From Pseudomonadota bacterium (GTDB lineage: Bacteria; Pseudomonadota; Gammaproteobacteria; Burkholderiales; Burkholderiaceae_C): a stretch of DNA of 18,212 bases. The notes below the pieces were generated by a model. It searched no databases. It had not been told where the DNA came from and worked only from the letters and a program-made list of their open reading frames with translations. The first letter of the stretch is position 1; each line of letters begins with the position of its first letter. The stretch lies in contig JAEZLX010000246.1 of the NCBI GenBank assembly GCA_023415035.1, forward strand, positions 1-18,212. The letters are read 5' to 3'. This document shows, piece after piece, positions 7,092 to 14,678 of the stretch. The translations under genes and the position numbers were made by a program.

Positions 7092-8471
7092 ATGAGCTCA
7101 TCACACCGCTTTCCGCTGACCCGGTCGCTGGCCGAGTTCGCCGTCCATCTGGACGAGGTGCCCGACGCGGCGCAGGCGCTGGCGCTGCAGGGCGTTATCG
7201 ACGCGATCTCGCTGGTGATCAAGGCGCGGAACGAACCGGCCGTTCAGGCGGTGCGGGACATTGCCCTGCAGGGGCGGCAGGGCGGGGCGGGCAGTGTGCT
7301 GCTTGGCCGAGAGCGCACGGGCGTCGAGGCGGCGGCGCTGGTCAATGCCACGGCCGCGCATGCGTTTGCGCTCGACGACGTGGCCTGGAGCTGCCATCCG
7401 AGCGCGATGCTGATGCCGGCACTGCTGGCCGCCGGCGAAGCGTTGGAGGCTGACGGCGCTTCGCTGTTGCGCGCCTGGGTGGTGGGCTACGAGGTGCTCG
7501 GCGAGCTGGTTACCCGCGAGCCCGGTGCGCTGCATTCAAGTGGCTGGCACCCCAGCGGTCTGCTCGGGCCCGTGGCCGTGGCGGCGGCGGTCGCCAACCT
7601 GATGGGGCTGGATGCCGATGTGGCCTGCGGGGCGCTGGCCAACGCGGCGAGCATGACAGGCGGCGTGTCGGCCAACTTCGGCACGGCGGTCAAGGCGGTG
7701 CATGTGGGCCGGGTGGCCGCGGCGGGGATACAGGCGTGCGAGCTGGCCCGGCGGGGTGTGACGGGTTCGCCCGATGCGCTGGAGCGCGTGGGAGGCTTTC
7801 TCGAAACGGTGTCGCCCTCGCGCAGTCCGGATCTGGTGTCGCCGATGATGATCGGCGGCGAGCGCTTGCGGCTGACGACGTCCGGGCTCAGCCTCAAGCG
7901 CTACCCGCTGTGCTACTCGCTGCACCGGATCGCCGATGCGGCGATCGCGCTGGCGCGCCAGCCGGGCATGGTGATCGGCGACATCGATCGCATCGAGATC
8001 GGGATCGGCGAGCGGCAGCTGCGCATGGCACCGCACCGGCAGCCGGCCACGCCGGTGCAGGCCCGATACAGCGCGCCCTTCGCGGTGGCCAGCGGCCTCA
8101 TCGCGCGCGCGGCCGGCTTCGCCCAGCTCTCCCCGGGGTTCTACGAGTCGCCGGCGGTGCGGCGGCTCATCGAATGCACGGCGCTGACCGCCTTGCCGGG
8201 CGCCGATCCGGACGATCCGGTGTTCGCGCCCGCCGACCGCGTCCGCGTGCGCCTGCAGGACGGGCGCTGGCTTGACAGCGGAGACGTCGCGCATCCCCGG
8301 GGGCACGCGCGGCTCCCGCTGGATGAGGCCGGTCGTCTGGAGAAGTTCCTGGACTGCGTGTCCGGCAGCGGCGTGGACGACCCCGAGGAACTGTACGAGC
8401 ACCTGTTGCGCATGCCGGTGATGGCATCGGTGCGGGAGGTGGCGGACGCTGTCAGCAATGCAATGAGGTAA
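7092..8471 (+). CDS. MmgE/PrpD family protein (dehydratase/decarboxylase/epimerase fold)
   Basis: This 459-residue protein belongs to the MmgE/PrpD family, which includes 2-methylcitrate dehydratase, cis-aconitate decarboxylase and iminodisuccinate epimerase. From recalled alignment with cis-aconitate decarboxylase the key residues are kept. AHAFALDDVAWSCHPSA gives His90, Asp95 and His102; GWHPSG gives His153; VKAVHVGR gives Lys201 and His204; LKRYPLCYSLHR gives Lys269. The usual N-terminal LLDTLGCALAG-like helix is altered to QGVIDAISLVIKA. The ATG at 7092 is chosen for the CGGAGA ribosome site just upstream; the frame is open further left but across the divergent promoter. The FAD dehydrogenase starts 3 bp after the stop, so the two form an operon. 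The substrate is probably a small di- or tricarboxylic acid, by family only. Confidence 0.92.
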   Translation: MSSSHRFPLTRSLAEFAVHLDEVPDAAQALALQGVIDAISLVIKARNEPAVQAVRDIALQGRQGGAGSVLLGRERTGVEAAALVNATAAHAFALDDVAWSCHPSAMLMPALLAAGEALEADGASLLRAWVVGYEVLGELVTREPGALHSSGWHPSGLLGPVAVAAAVANLMGLDADVACGALANAASMTGGVSANFGTAVKAVHVGRVAAAGIQACELARRGVTGSPDALERVGGFLETVSPSRSPDLVSPMMIGGERLRLTTSGLSLKRYPLCYSLHRIADAAIALARQPGMVIGDIDRIEIGIGERQLRMAPHRQPATPVQARYSAPFAVASGLIARAAGFAQLSPGFYESPAVRRLIECTALTALPGADPDDPVFAPADRVRVRLQDGRWLDSGDVAHPRGHARLPLDEAGRLEKFLDCVSGSGVDDPEELYEHLLRMPVMASVREVADAVSNAMR

Positions 8472-8474
8472 GCG

Positions 8475-9893
8475 ATGACCGGGCAGGACGTGCTGGATCG
8501 GCTGCGGGTGCTGCTGGGCACGGCGCATGTGCTGACGGAGGACTGGCAGACGGCGCCCTATCTGGAGGAGCAGCGGCGCATCTTCCAGGGGCGGGCGCTC
8601 GCGGTCGTGAGGCCGGCCGACACCGCACAGGTGTCCGAGGTGGTGCGCCTGTGCGCGCAGCACGGACTGGCGGTGGTGCCCCAGGGTGGCAACACGGGCG
8701 CATGCGGTGGCGGTGTGCCGCTGGACGGGCGCTCGGTGGTCCTCTCGACGCAGCGGCTTGACCGTGTGCGCCACATCGACGCGCAGAACATGACCATCAC
8801 GGTGGAGGCCGGCTGCATCCTGGCCAGTGTGCAGGAGGCGGCAAAGGCCGCGGGGTGCTTTTTTCCCCTGTCGCTCGGCGGCGAGGGGAACTGCCGCATC
8901 GGCGGCAACCTCTCCACCAATGCCGGCGGCATCAACGTGCTGCGCTACGGCAACGCGCGCGAGCTCATGCTGGGCCTGGAGGTCGTGCTGCCCGACGGGC
9001 GCGTCTGGGATGGTCTTCGGGGGCTGCGCAAGGACAACACGGGTTACGCGCTGCGCCATCTGTTCGTGGGTGCCGAGGGAACGCTGGGGGTGATCACGGC
9101 CGCCGTGTTCCGGCTGTTCCCGTATCCGCACCACCGCGAGACGGCGCTGCTTGCGGTGGCGTCGCCCGAGGCCGGGCTGCGGGTGATGCACCGCGTGCAG
9201 GCCGCGACCTCGAACGCGGTGACGGCGTTCGAACTGATCCCGCGCATCGGCTTGGACCTGGGCATGCAGCACATGCCGGGCAGCCGGGAGCCTTTCCCCA
9301 CGCGGCATGCGTGGCATGTGCTTGTCGAGGTCAGTGCCTCTGCCGAGCTGGGCCTGCGCCAGCGGATGGAAGCCGCTCTGGGCGAGACGATGGACACCGG
9401 GGACGTGCTGGACGTGGTGATGGCCGAAAGCGAGGAGCACCGGCGTCAGCTGTGGCGCCTGCGCGAGATCAATGCCGGCGGCCACCAGCATCAGGAGGGT
9501 GGCCTGATCAAGCACGACATCGCCGTGCCGCTGGACCAGGTGCCGCGGATGATCGAGCTGGGTACGCGGGCCGCCGAGGCGGCCTGCCCGGGGGTGCGCG
9601 TCATTGCGTTCGGGCACATGGGCGACGGCAACCTGCATTTCAATCTGGTCCAGCCTGTCGGTGCCGACAAGGACGATTTCATGGCGCAGCGCGAGGCGCT
9701 CAACCGCGTGGTGCACGATACGGTGCATGCGCTGGGCGGCAGCATCTCGGCCGAGCATGGCATCGGACTGCTCAAGATCGACGAGATGGCACGCTACAAG
9801 CAGGACGTCGAGATCGAACTGATGTGGCGCATCAAGGAGGCGCTGGACCCGCAGGGCCTGATGAACCCCGGCAAGGTGCTGCCGCCAAGGTGA
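8475..9893 (+). CDS. GlcD-like FAD-linked D-2-hydroxyacid dehydrogenase
   Basis: This 472-residue flavoprotein has the vanillyl-alcohol-oxidase-type FAD domain followed by the FAD-oxidase C domain of GlcD, D-lactate dehydrogenase and D-2-hydroxyglutarate dehydrogenase. The FAD loop is VVPQGGNTGACGGG (67-80), with GGNLSTNAGG (143-152) and FVGAEGTLGVIT (197-208) following. The C-terminal metal/substrate site is present: His381 and His388 in GHMGDGNLHFN, and Glu427-His428 in SAEHGIG. Arg330 and Lys346 may bind the substrate carboxylate. It should oxidise a D-2-hydroxyacid and pass electrons to a quinone or an electron-transfer protein. GAGGTA ending 4 bp before ATG 8475 is the ribosome site. It follows the PrpD gene by 3 bp and complements the L-type oxidase across the divergent promoter. 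Confidence 0.93.
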   Translation: MTGQDVLDRLRVLLGTAHVLTEDWQTAPYLEEQRRIFQGRALAVVRPADTAQVSEVVRLCAQHGLAVVPQGGNTGACGGGVPLDGRSVVLSTQRLDRVRHIDAQNMTITVEAGCILASVQEAAKAAGCFFPLSLGGEGNCRIGGNLSTNAGGINVLRYGNARELMLGLEVVLPDGRVWDGLRGLRKDNTGYALRHLFVGAEGTLGVITAAVFRLFPYPHHRETALLAVASPEAGLRVMHRVQAATSNAVTAFELIPRIGLDLGMQHMPGSREPFPTRHAWHVLVEVSASAELGLRQRMEAALGETMDTGDVLDVVMAESEEHRRQLWRLREINAGGHQHQEGGLIKHDIAVPLDQVPRMIELGTRAAEAACPGVRVIAFGHMGDGNLHFNLVQPVGADKDDFMAQREALNRVVHDTVHALGGSISAEHGIGLLKIDEMARYKQDVEIELMWRIKEALDPQGLMNPGKVLPPR

Positions 9894-9918
9894 GGACGCG
9901 GCCGCACCGGCGGCGATG

Positions 9919-10929
9919 TCAGGCCGTCGGCGTGGCCACGTTTGCGAGCGCTTCGCCCGATGCAAAGCGGTGCAGGTTGTCCAGGAACATCGCCACCGTG
10001 CGTCCGGTAAAGCCCGCGGAGAGTCCGCCGCTGTGCGGCGACATGAGGGTGCGCGGCGCGGTCCACCAGCGGGACTGGGGAGCAGGGGGCTCGTCGACGA
10101 AGACGTCGCTGTACACGCCGCCCTGCAGCAGGCCGGCATCCAGTGCCCGGAAGAGCGCCGCCTCATCCACCACCTCTCCGCGCGCGACGTTGATGAGGCC
10201 GGCGTGCGGAAGCATCGATGCCAGCAATGATTCGTCCACGAGTCCGCGGGTGGCCGGGGTGAGCGGGCAGCAGAGCACCAGCCAGTCCGCTGTCGGTGCA
10301 AGCCGGCGCAGATCGTTCAGGGTGCCGACGGCGTCGAAATCCGGGTGGGGCTGGGCCTGGCGGCGCACACCCGTGACACGCATGCCGAGCGCACGGCAGG
10401 CCCGTGCCACGGTACAGCCGATGGGGCCGAGACCGACGATGACCACGTGGGAACCATCCAGGTCGCGGGGCAGCCGGCGGGGATCGCGCAGTGGCGACCA
10501 GGCCTGTTTCCCGCGGTTTTCGATCCACAATGGCACATCACGCGCGAGCGCGAGCAGGCCTGCCATCGCGCTGTGCGCCACCGCCAGTGCATTGGCGCCA
10601 GACGAGGTGGTCACCGTCACGCCTCGTTGCATGAGGCGCTGCAGCACGGGTCGGTCGGTGCCCGCCGAACAGGTGTGGACCCAGCGCAGACCCGAGCCCA
10701 GGTCGAGTAGGTCGGTGAAGGCGGCCAGCCGCGTGCCAGGCCGGTTCTTGTTGCTGGCACCCATGAGATCGGTCGAAAGGAACGCGACGCTGGCCTGCGC
10801 GAGCGCGGCGTCGTCGTCCAGCGAGCCGTTGGCGTCCATGCACAGCAGCGATGCGCCTTCGCCGGCGGCCGCAAGGATGTCGGCGCCATGGCGGTCGGCA
10901 AGCGCCCGGGTCACGAGGATCTTGTGCAT
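9919..10929 (-). CDS. NAD(P)-dependent D-2-hydroxyacid dehydrogenase (first copy)
   Basis: This 336-residue cytoplasmic dehydrogenase interconverts 2-oxoacids and D-2-hydroxyacids. The nucleotide-binding domain has VIVGLGPIGCTVAR (163-176). The second strand ends GVRRQ, without the usual acidic residue and with arginines, which favours NADPH. The catalytic triad is Arg250 (NVARGEVVDE), Glu280 (FVDEPP) and His299 (SPHSGG). The ATG at 10927-10929 is 4 bp after the stop of the aldolase-like gene, with GAGG inside that junction, and the upstream in-frame stretch overlaps the aldolase, so this start is chosen. It is the last gene of the minus-strand Bug operon and ends 25 bp from the converging FAD dehydrogenase gene. 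Glyoxylate/hydroxypyruvate reductase-type activity is most likely, but the exact substrate is open. Confidence 0.92.
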   Translation of the reverse strand: MHKILVTRALADRHGADILAAAGEGASLLCMDANGSLDDDAALAQASVAFLSTDLMGASNKNRPGTRLAAFTDLLDLGSGLRWVHTCSAGTDRPVLQRLMQRGVTVTTSSGANALAVAHSAMAGLLALARDVPLWIENRGKQAWSPLRDPRRLPRDLDGSHVVIVGLGPIGCTVARACRALGMRVTGVRRQAQPHPDFDAVGTLNDLRRLAPTADWLVLCCPLTPATRGLVDESLLASMLPHAGLINVARGEVVDEAALFRALDAGLLQGGVYSDVFVDEPPAPQSRWWTAPRTLMSPHSGGLSAGFTGRTVAMFLDNLHRFASGEALANVATPTA

Positions 10930-10933
10930 GGCC

Positions 10934-11737
10934 TCAGTCGCGGTATGACGGGTCGCGGCGGTCGAGGAAGCGCAGCATGGCAGGCCATTCCATGACGCCC
11001 AGTGCCTGGGCGGGGGCCGAGCCGCCCATGCTGCTGTTGTTCGTGGCGTAGGCCTGGTTGGAGCGGGCGATGACTTCGCCATCCGGCATGACCATCTCGC
11101 TGTTGCAGGCCATGGCCATCAGCTGGATCTGGCAGATGCGCTCAAGGCGGAACATGTTGTTGAAGGCCTGTGGAATACCGGCGCCCAGCGCCAGCAGCCC
11201 GTGGTTACGCAACACCATGACCTCGGCGTTGCCCAGGTCGCGTGCGAGCCGCTCCTTCTCGCCCTCGTTGAAGGCCACGCCCTCGAAGTCGTGATAAGCG
11301 ATGCGCGCGAAACGCATGGCCGACTGGCTGATCGGCAGGATCCCGCATTTGAGCGTGGAGATGGCGATGCCCGCCGGTGTGTGGGTGTGGATCACGCAGC
11401 CGGCATCCGGCCGCGCCTCGTGGACAGCGCTGTGAATCACATATCCCGCCCGATTGATGCCCAGGGTGGGGTTCGGGTTGTGCAGGATGTTCCCCCGGGC
11501 ATCGACGCGGATGAGGCACGAGGCGGTGATCTCCTCGTACATCATGCCGAACGGGTTGATGAGGAACTGGTCGTGGGTACCCGGTACCCGCGCAGAGATG
11601 TGATTGGAGATCAGCTCCGACATGCCGAAATGGGCAATCAGCCGGTAGCAGGCCGCCAGGTCGACGCGTGTCGCCCATTCCTGTTCACTGTATCCGCTGC
11701 CGGGCGGCGGGGAGCACTTCAACAATTCCTGGTTCAT
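10934..11737 (-). CDS. Class II aldolase/adducin family protein
   Basis: This 267-residue protein has the class II aldolase/adducin fold, whose enzymes use a metal ion to cleave or decarboxylate hydroxy-oxoacids or sugar phosphates. The three metal histidines are His117 and His119 in VIHTHTPAG and His179 in LRNHGLL. NHISARVPG (45-53) and INPFGMMYEEIT (60-71) are also typical. The position of the catalytic glutamate of L-fuculose-phosphate aldolase (Glu73) appears to be Gly98 in RAGYVIHSAVHEARPD, as in the adducin-like branch, so a classic aldol cleavage is uncertain. Its ATG overlaps the stop of the upstream Bug gene by 4 bp (ATGA, 11734-11737), showing translational coupling. It is the third gene of the operon. 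Confidence 0.9.
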   Translation of the reverse strand: MNQELLKCSPPPGSGYSEQEWATRVDLAACYRLIAHFGMSELISNHISARVPGTHDQFLINPFGMMYEEITASCLIRVDARGNILHNPNPTLGINRAGYVIHSAVHEARPDAGCVIHTHTPAGIAISTLKCGILPISQSAMRFARIAYHDFEGVAFNEGEKERLARDLGNAEVMVLRNHGLLALGAGIPQAFNNMFRLERICQIQLMAMACNSEMVMPDGEVIARSNQAYATNNSSMGGSAPAQALGVMEWPAMLRFLDRRDPSYRD

Positions 11738-12741
11738 TCGGGAACGATCTTGAGACGGGCCGCCATACGGCCCCAGCGGGCATATTGCTCGTCGACGAAG
11801 CGGCCGAACTCGGCCGGTGTCATGGCTCGGCTGTCCTGGGCGCCCTTGCGGAAGATGTCGCGCACCTTTTCGTCCTGCAGGGCGCGGTTGAGGGCGCCAT
11901 TGAGACGGGCGATGACAGCTTCCGGAGTGCCTCTCGGCGCGAACAGGCCCGACCAGATCTCGACCTCGACACCGGGCAGTCCGGCCTCGGCCATGGTCGG
12001 GATGTGCGGCTGCTGTGACAGCCGCCGCGGACCCGCCACCGCCAGGGTCTTGAGCCTGCCGCCTTCGACCAGTGCACCGCCGGCCGAGAAGTCGCCGAAG
12101 ATGTAGTGCACGCGGCCGGCTGCGACCTCGGTGTGTGCCTGTGGCGTGGAGTTGAAGTTGATCGGTGTGACCGCCGCGCCGGACAGGCTGCCGAACATGG
12201 CCGTGGCAAAACGTGCGGACGCGTTGGGTACCGCGAAGTTCAAGCCGCCGGCTTCGCGCGCCGCATGCGCGATGACGCCGCGCACGTCCTGGACCGGGTT
12301 ATCCGCGCCGGTCATCAGCACCGGTGCGGTGGTGGTCAGCAGGCCGACGGGTGAGAAGTCGGACAGGCTGTACGGCAGCTCCTTGAACAGGTAGGGGTTG
12401 ATGGAGTGCGTGGTCAGCGAGGTCATGAACAGGGTATGACCGTCGGGGGCCGCGCGTGCCGCGGCGCGCGCGCCGATGAAGCTGTTGCCCCCCGGGCGGT
12501 TGTCCACGACGATGGTGGCCTTGAGCTCCTGGGCCATCAGGTTGGCCACGGCGCGGGTGGCCACGTCGGTGCCGCCACCGGCCGCGAAGGGCACGATGAT
12601 GGTGATGTTCCGGGTGGGCCAGTCCTGTGCCTGGGCATGCCCCATGGCCGCCAGGCCCGCGGCCATGAGCAGGCCGCCCAGGATAGTGCGGCGCGGCGTG
12701 AAAATACTGTGGGGGGAGGCCGGTGTCTTGGTTGCCATCAT
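11734..12741 (-). CDS. Bug/TctC-family periplasmic substrate-binding protein (first of tandem pair)
   Basis: This is a tripartite-tricarboxylate-type periplasmic binding protein of about 335 residues, of the Bug family expanded in Bordetella and relatives. Its N-terminus has twin arginines and a hydrophobic stretch (PRRTILGGLLMAAGLAAMG) ending AQA-QD, a likely signal peptide. The mature part starts WPTRNITIIVPFAAGGGTD, the Bug signature, and has VVDNRPGGNSFIGA. Ligands of this family are small carboxylates or other acids held by main-chain contacts. ATG 12741 overlaps the TGA of the neighbouring Bug gene by one base (TGATG); a GTG at 12744 and an ATG at 12738 are alternatives. The stop overlaps the aldolase-like gene. 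No TctA or TctB membrane partner is present, so it is an orphan binding protein or works with distant partners. Confidence 0.92.
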   Translation of the reverse strand: MMATKTPASPHSIFTPRRTILGGLLMAAGLAAMGHAQAQDWPTRNITIIVPFAAGGGTDVATRAVANLMAQELKATIVVDNRPGGNSFIGARAAARAAPDGHTLFMTSLTTHSINPYLFKELPYSLSDFSPVGLLTTTAPVLMTGADNPVQDVRGVIAHAAREAGGLNFAVPNASARFATAMFGSLSGAAVTPINFNSTPQAHTEVAAGRVHYIFGDFSAGGALVEGGRLKTLAVAGPRRLSQQPHIPTMAEAGLPGVEVEIWSGLFAPRGTPEAVIARLNGALNRALQDEKVRDIFRKGAQDSRAMTPAEFGRFVDEQYARWGRMAARLKIVPE

Positions 12742-13715
12742 CACCCCGCCGTGATGTTGTGCTCGCGGATGATCCGGCCGTACTGTTCGCGGTCGGACTG
12801 CACCAGCCGGGCCAGTGCCTCGGGGCCTTCGGTGCGCAACGGCAGCGCCAGATCGACCAGCTTGCTCTTGACGTCGGGCGCGTTGAGCGAGCGGATCAGC
12901 TGCTGGCTGAGGTGTCCCACCACCTCGGTCGGGACACCGCCCGGCGCGAAGTAGCCGAGCCAGGTCGTGAGTTCAAAACCCGGCACGGTTTCGGCGATGG
13001 TCGGGATGTCGGGCGCGCCGGCGAAGCGCTCCTTCTCGCCGATGGCCAGGATCTTCAGGCGCTTGTCGGCAGCATATGCCTTGACGGCCGACAGCGTCAC
13101 GATACCGAGCGGGATGTGTCCGGCGAGCAGGTCGGTCACCATCGGGCCACCGCCCCGGTAGGGCACGTGGGTCAGGCCGAACTTGGCGCGCTGCGCGAGC
13201 AGCAGTCCGCCGATGTGCTGAGGCGAGCCCGAGCCGGCCGTGCCGTAGTGCAGGGCGTTGGGGTTCTTGCGCCCGTACTCGATCAGCTCGGCCATGTTGT
13301 TGGCCGGCACGGAAGGATGCGCCACCACCGCCACCACGGCGTTCACAGCGGCCGTCAGGGGCGTGAGGTCCTTCGCCGGGTCGAATCCCATGTCCTTGTA
13401 CAGGAACTGATTGATGGTCAGGACAGGCTGCGTGGCCAGCAGGATGCGGTAGCCGTCTGGCGGCGACTTGGCCACGTAGGCCGAGCCCACGTTGCCGGCG
13501 GCACCGCCCTTGTTCTCCACCACCACCGTGTGGCCGGTGAGATGGGTCCAGCTCGATTGCGTGAGCCGGCCCACCTGATCGGTGGAAGCGCCAGGCGGGT
13601 AGGGCACGACCAGCGTGATGGGGCGGTTAGGGAAGTCGCCCTGGGCCATGGCTTTCCAGGGAAGGGCGGTGGCTGCGGCCATCATGGCCATGGCTTGCCG
13701 GCGGCGGACTTGCAT
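12741..13715 (-). CDS. Bug/TctC-family periplasmic substrate-binding protein (second of tandem pair, first gene of operon)
   Basis: This 324-residue Bug protein is the first gene of the minus-strand operon. It has a signal peptide with RRRQAMAMMAAATALPW and a likely cleavage after AMA. The mature part starts with FPNRPITLVVPYPPGAS and has VVVENKGGAAGN and VPYRGGGPMVTDLLAGH, all standard Bug segments. ATG 13713-13715 is chosen for the strong AGGAGA ribosome site 5 bp upstream; the frame is open 17 codons further but those would lie within the operator region. It differs clearly from the adjacent Bug protein, so the pair is unlikely to be a recent duplication and may bind different ligands. Two operator-like repeats and a good promoter precede it. 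Confidence 0.93.
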   Translation of the reverse strand: MQVRRRQAMAMMAAATALPWKAMAQGDFPNRPITLVVPYPPGASTDQVGRLTQSSWTHLTGHTVVVENKGGAAGNVGSAYVAKSPPDGYRILLATQPVLTINQFLYKDMGFDPAKDLTPLTAAVNAVVAVVAHPSVPANNMAELIEYGRKNPNALHYGTAGSGSPQHIGGLLLAQRAKFGLTHVPYRGGGPMVTDLLAGHIPLGIVTLSAVKAYAADKRLKILAIGEKERFAGAPDIPTIAETVPGFELTTWLGYFAPGGVPTEVVGHLSQQLIRSLNAPDVKSKLVDLALPLRTEGPEALARLVQSDREQYGRIIREHNITAG

Positions 13716-13734
13716 GTTTGTCTCCTGCTTGTAA

Positions 13735-13746
13735 TTGTCCGTACAA
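13735..13746. promoter_or_regulatory. Operator-like repeat, site B
   Basis: TTGTCCGTACAA is an imperfect palindrome with perfect TTGT/ACAA ends. It lies in the predicted 5' leader of the Bug operon, 20 bp (about two helix turns) centre to centre from site C, with the same orientation. It matches site A at 7040-7051 in 10 of 12 bases. Binding by the adjacent GntR protein is inferred. Confidence 0.65.
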
Positions 13747-13754
13747 AAAAACGA

Positions 13755-13766
13755 ATGTCCGTACAA
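13755..13766. promoter_or_regulatory. Operator-like repeat, site C
   Basis: ATGTCCGTACAA matches site B in 11 of 12 bases. It overlaps the predicted -10 box (13763-13768) of the Bug operon promoter, the classical position for a repressor. Two sites one face of the helix apart suggest cooperative binding of two dimers. Confidence 0.65.
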
Positions 13767-13792
13767 TAAGGGCGAGGATGTCCCCGTGTCAA
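13763..13792 (-). promoter_or_regulatory. Predicted sigma-70 promoter of the Bug-aldolase-dehydrogenase operon
   Basis: On the minus strand there is a perfect TTGACA -35 (13787-13792), an 18-bp spacer and a TATTGT -10 (13763-13768, four of six consensus bases). Transcription would start near 13756, leaving a leader of about 40 bases before the ATG at 13715. Operators B and C cover the -10 and the leader. Confidence 0.6.
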
Positions 13793-13840
13793 GTCCGGAG
13801 CGTCTGCCGGTGAGGCGGGGCCGCGCCGGTGTCCGGCGGA

Positions 13841-14599
13841 TCAGGCGTTGGCGTTCCAGTCCAGGCGCCAGCGCGTGGTCAGTGTGAAGCGGTCCTGGGG
13901 ATAGATGTTCACGGCCACCGACAGGAGGTTTTCATGGGAGCCCAGGTAGTAGCGAAGCACCCGCAGGGCGGGTGTGCCGGCGCGCGCGTTCAGCAGCGTG
14001 GCGATGCGCCTGGGCAGGCTGATGCAGCCGATCTCCTGCTTGAGTTCGGCGATGTGTTCGCCGTGCAGGTCCTCGATGAGGCGGTAGACCGTGGACCCCG
14101 GCCGGTGGATGTGATCGCGGATGTCCGCGTACATCGGATGCACAAGGAACTGGGTGTGGGCGATGGGGTCGGGCGAACCTTCCATGTAGCGCAGCGCCGT
14201 GAAACGGGGCCAGACCTGGCCCTCGGCTTCTGGCAGGATGGCGACCCATTCACCGGCGATCTTCACCTGGTCGTCGGACAGCACCTCCAGCCGGGTCTTG
14301 CGCGTGAAGGCAAACAGCTCGGTGGGATCGGAGATGCTGGCGATGTAGCGGGACGTGGCGGTCTGCGCCTTGATCGTCGTGCCGATGCCGGCGCGGCGCG
14401 TGACCAGACCGAGTTCGGTCAGGCGCCGGATCGCCTCACGGGCCGTGTAGCGCGAGATGCCGAAACGCTCGCAGATCTCCATCTCCGTCGGGAGCATGGA
14501 GCCGACCCGGTATTTCCCCTGTTCGATGTCGCGCATGAGGGCCTGGGCGACCACCAGATAGCGGGGCGGTGTGTGGGCGATCGGCGACTTGTGAACCAT
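13841..14599 (-). CDS. GntR-family regulator, HutC/UTRA subfamily
   Basis: This 252-residue regulator has an N-terminal winged helix (residues about 12-78). GSMLPTEMEICERFGISRYT and AREAIRRLTELGLV are the classic GntR recognition segments, followed by RRAGIGTTI as the wing. Residues about 95-245 form a UTRA ligand-binding domain with the family's LEVL..., TQFLVHPMY and RYYLGSHENLLS segments. ATG 14597-14599 is used; a TTG at 14623 would add eight residues without support. The gene lies upstream of, and codirectional with, the Bug operon, with 125 bp between carrying a promoter and two operator-like repeats. It is divergent from a second hydroxyacid dehydrogenase gene. It probably represses these genes until a pathway acid binds its UTRA domain. 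The ligand is unknown. Confidence 0.92.
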   Translation of the reverse strand: MVHKSPIAHTPPRYLVVAQALMRDIEQGKYRVGSMLPTEMEICERFGISRYTAREAIRRLTELGLVTRRAGIGTTIKAQTATSRYIASISDPTELFAFTRKTRLEVLSDDQVKIAGEWVAILPEAEGQVWPRFTALRYMEGSPDPIAHTQFLVHPMYADIRDHIHRPGSTVYRLIEDLHGEHIAELKQEIGCISLPRRIATLLNARAGTPALRVLRYYLGSHENLLSVAVNIYPQDRFTLTTRWRLDWNANA

Positions 14600-14643
14600 G
14601 TTCTTTAACTGATGGGATGCCAATGAACCGAAGAAACCATATT

Positions 14644-14667
14644 GTCACGGCTGACCGGCCGTCACGG
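14644..14667. promoter_or_regulatory. Repeats in the gntR / dehydrogenase divergent gap
   Basis: GTCACGG occurs twice (14644-14650 and 14661-14667) 17 bp apart, and ACGGC-TGACCG-GCCGT (14647-14662) is an inverted repeat with a 5-bp arm. This is not the TGTCCG operator. It may be a site for a second regulator, a hairpin before the GTG start, or chance in GC-rich DNA. Confidence 0.3.
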
Positions 14668-14678
14668 GAGAACGCATC

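Noticed and set aside
9894..9918. Possible terminator between the converging FAD dehydrogenase and D-2-hydroxyacid dehydrogenase genes.
   Set aside because: The 25-bp gap is GC-rich but shows no convincing stem and no T-run on either strand.
7536..10301. A long open frame of about 920 codons on the minus strand, opposite the PrpD and GlcD genes.
   Set aside because: Its translation is rich in Arg, His, Ala, Pro and Gln with no recognisable domain, and it spans two well-supported genes and their junction. It is a shadow of high-GC codon use.
11734..13715. The two Bug genes as a recent tandem duplication.
   Set aside because: Their protein sequences share only family signatures and differ in signal peptides and mature regions, so an old divergence or separate origin is more likely.
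14120..14131. TGTCCGCGTACA inside gntR, resembling the operator.
   Set aside because: The centre is two bases longer than in the three intergenic sites, so half-site spacing is wrong, and it lies within coding sequence.
14600..14623. TTG start at 14623 for the GntR gene, giving eight more residues.
   Set aside because: The extra residues have no family counterpart and the ATG at 14599 fits the usual GntR N-terminus.
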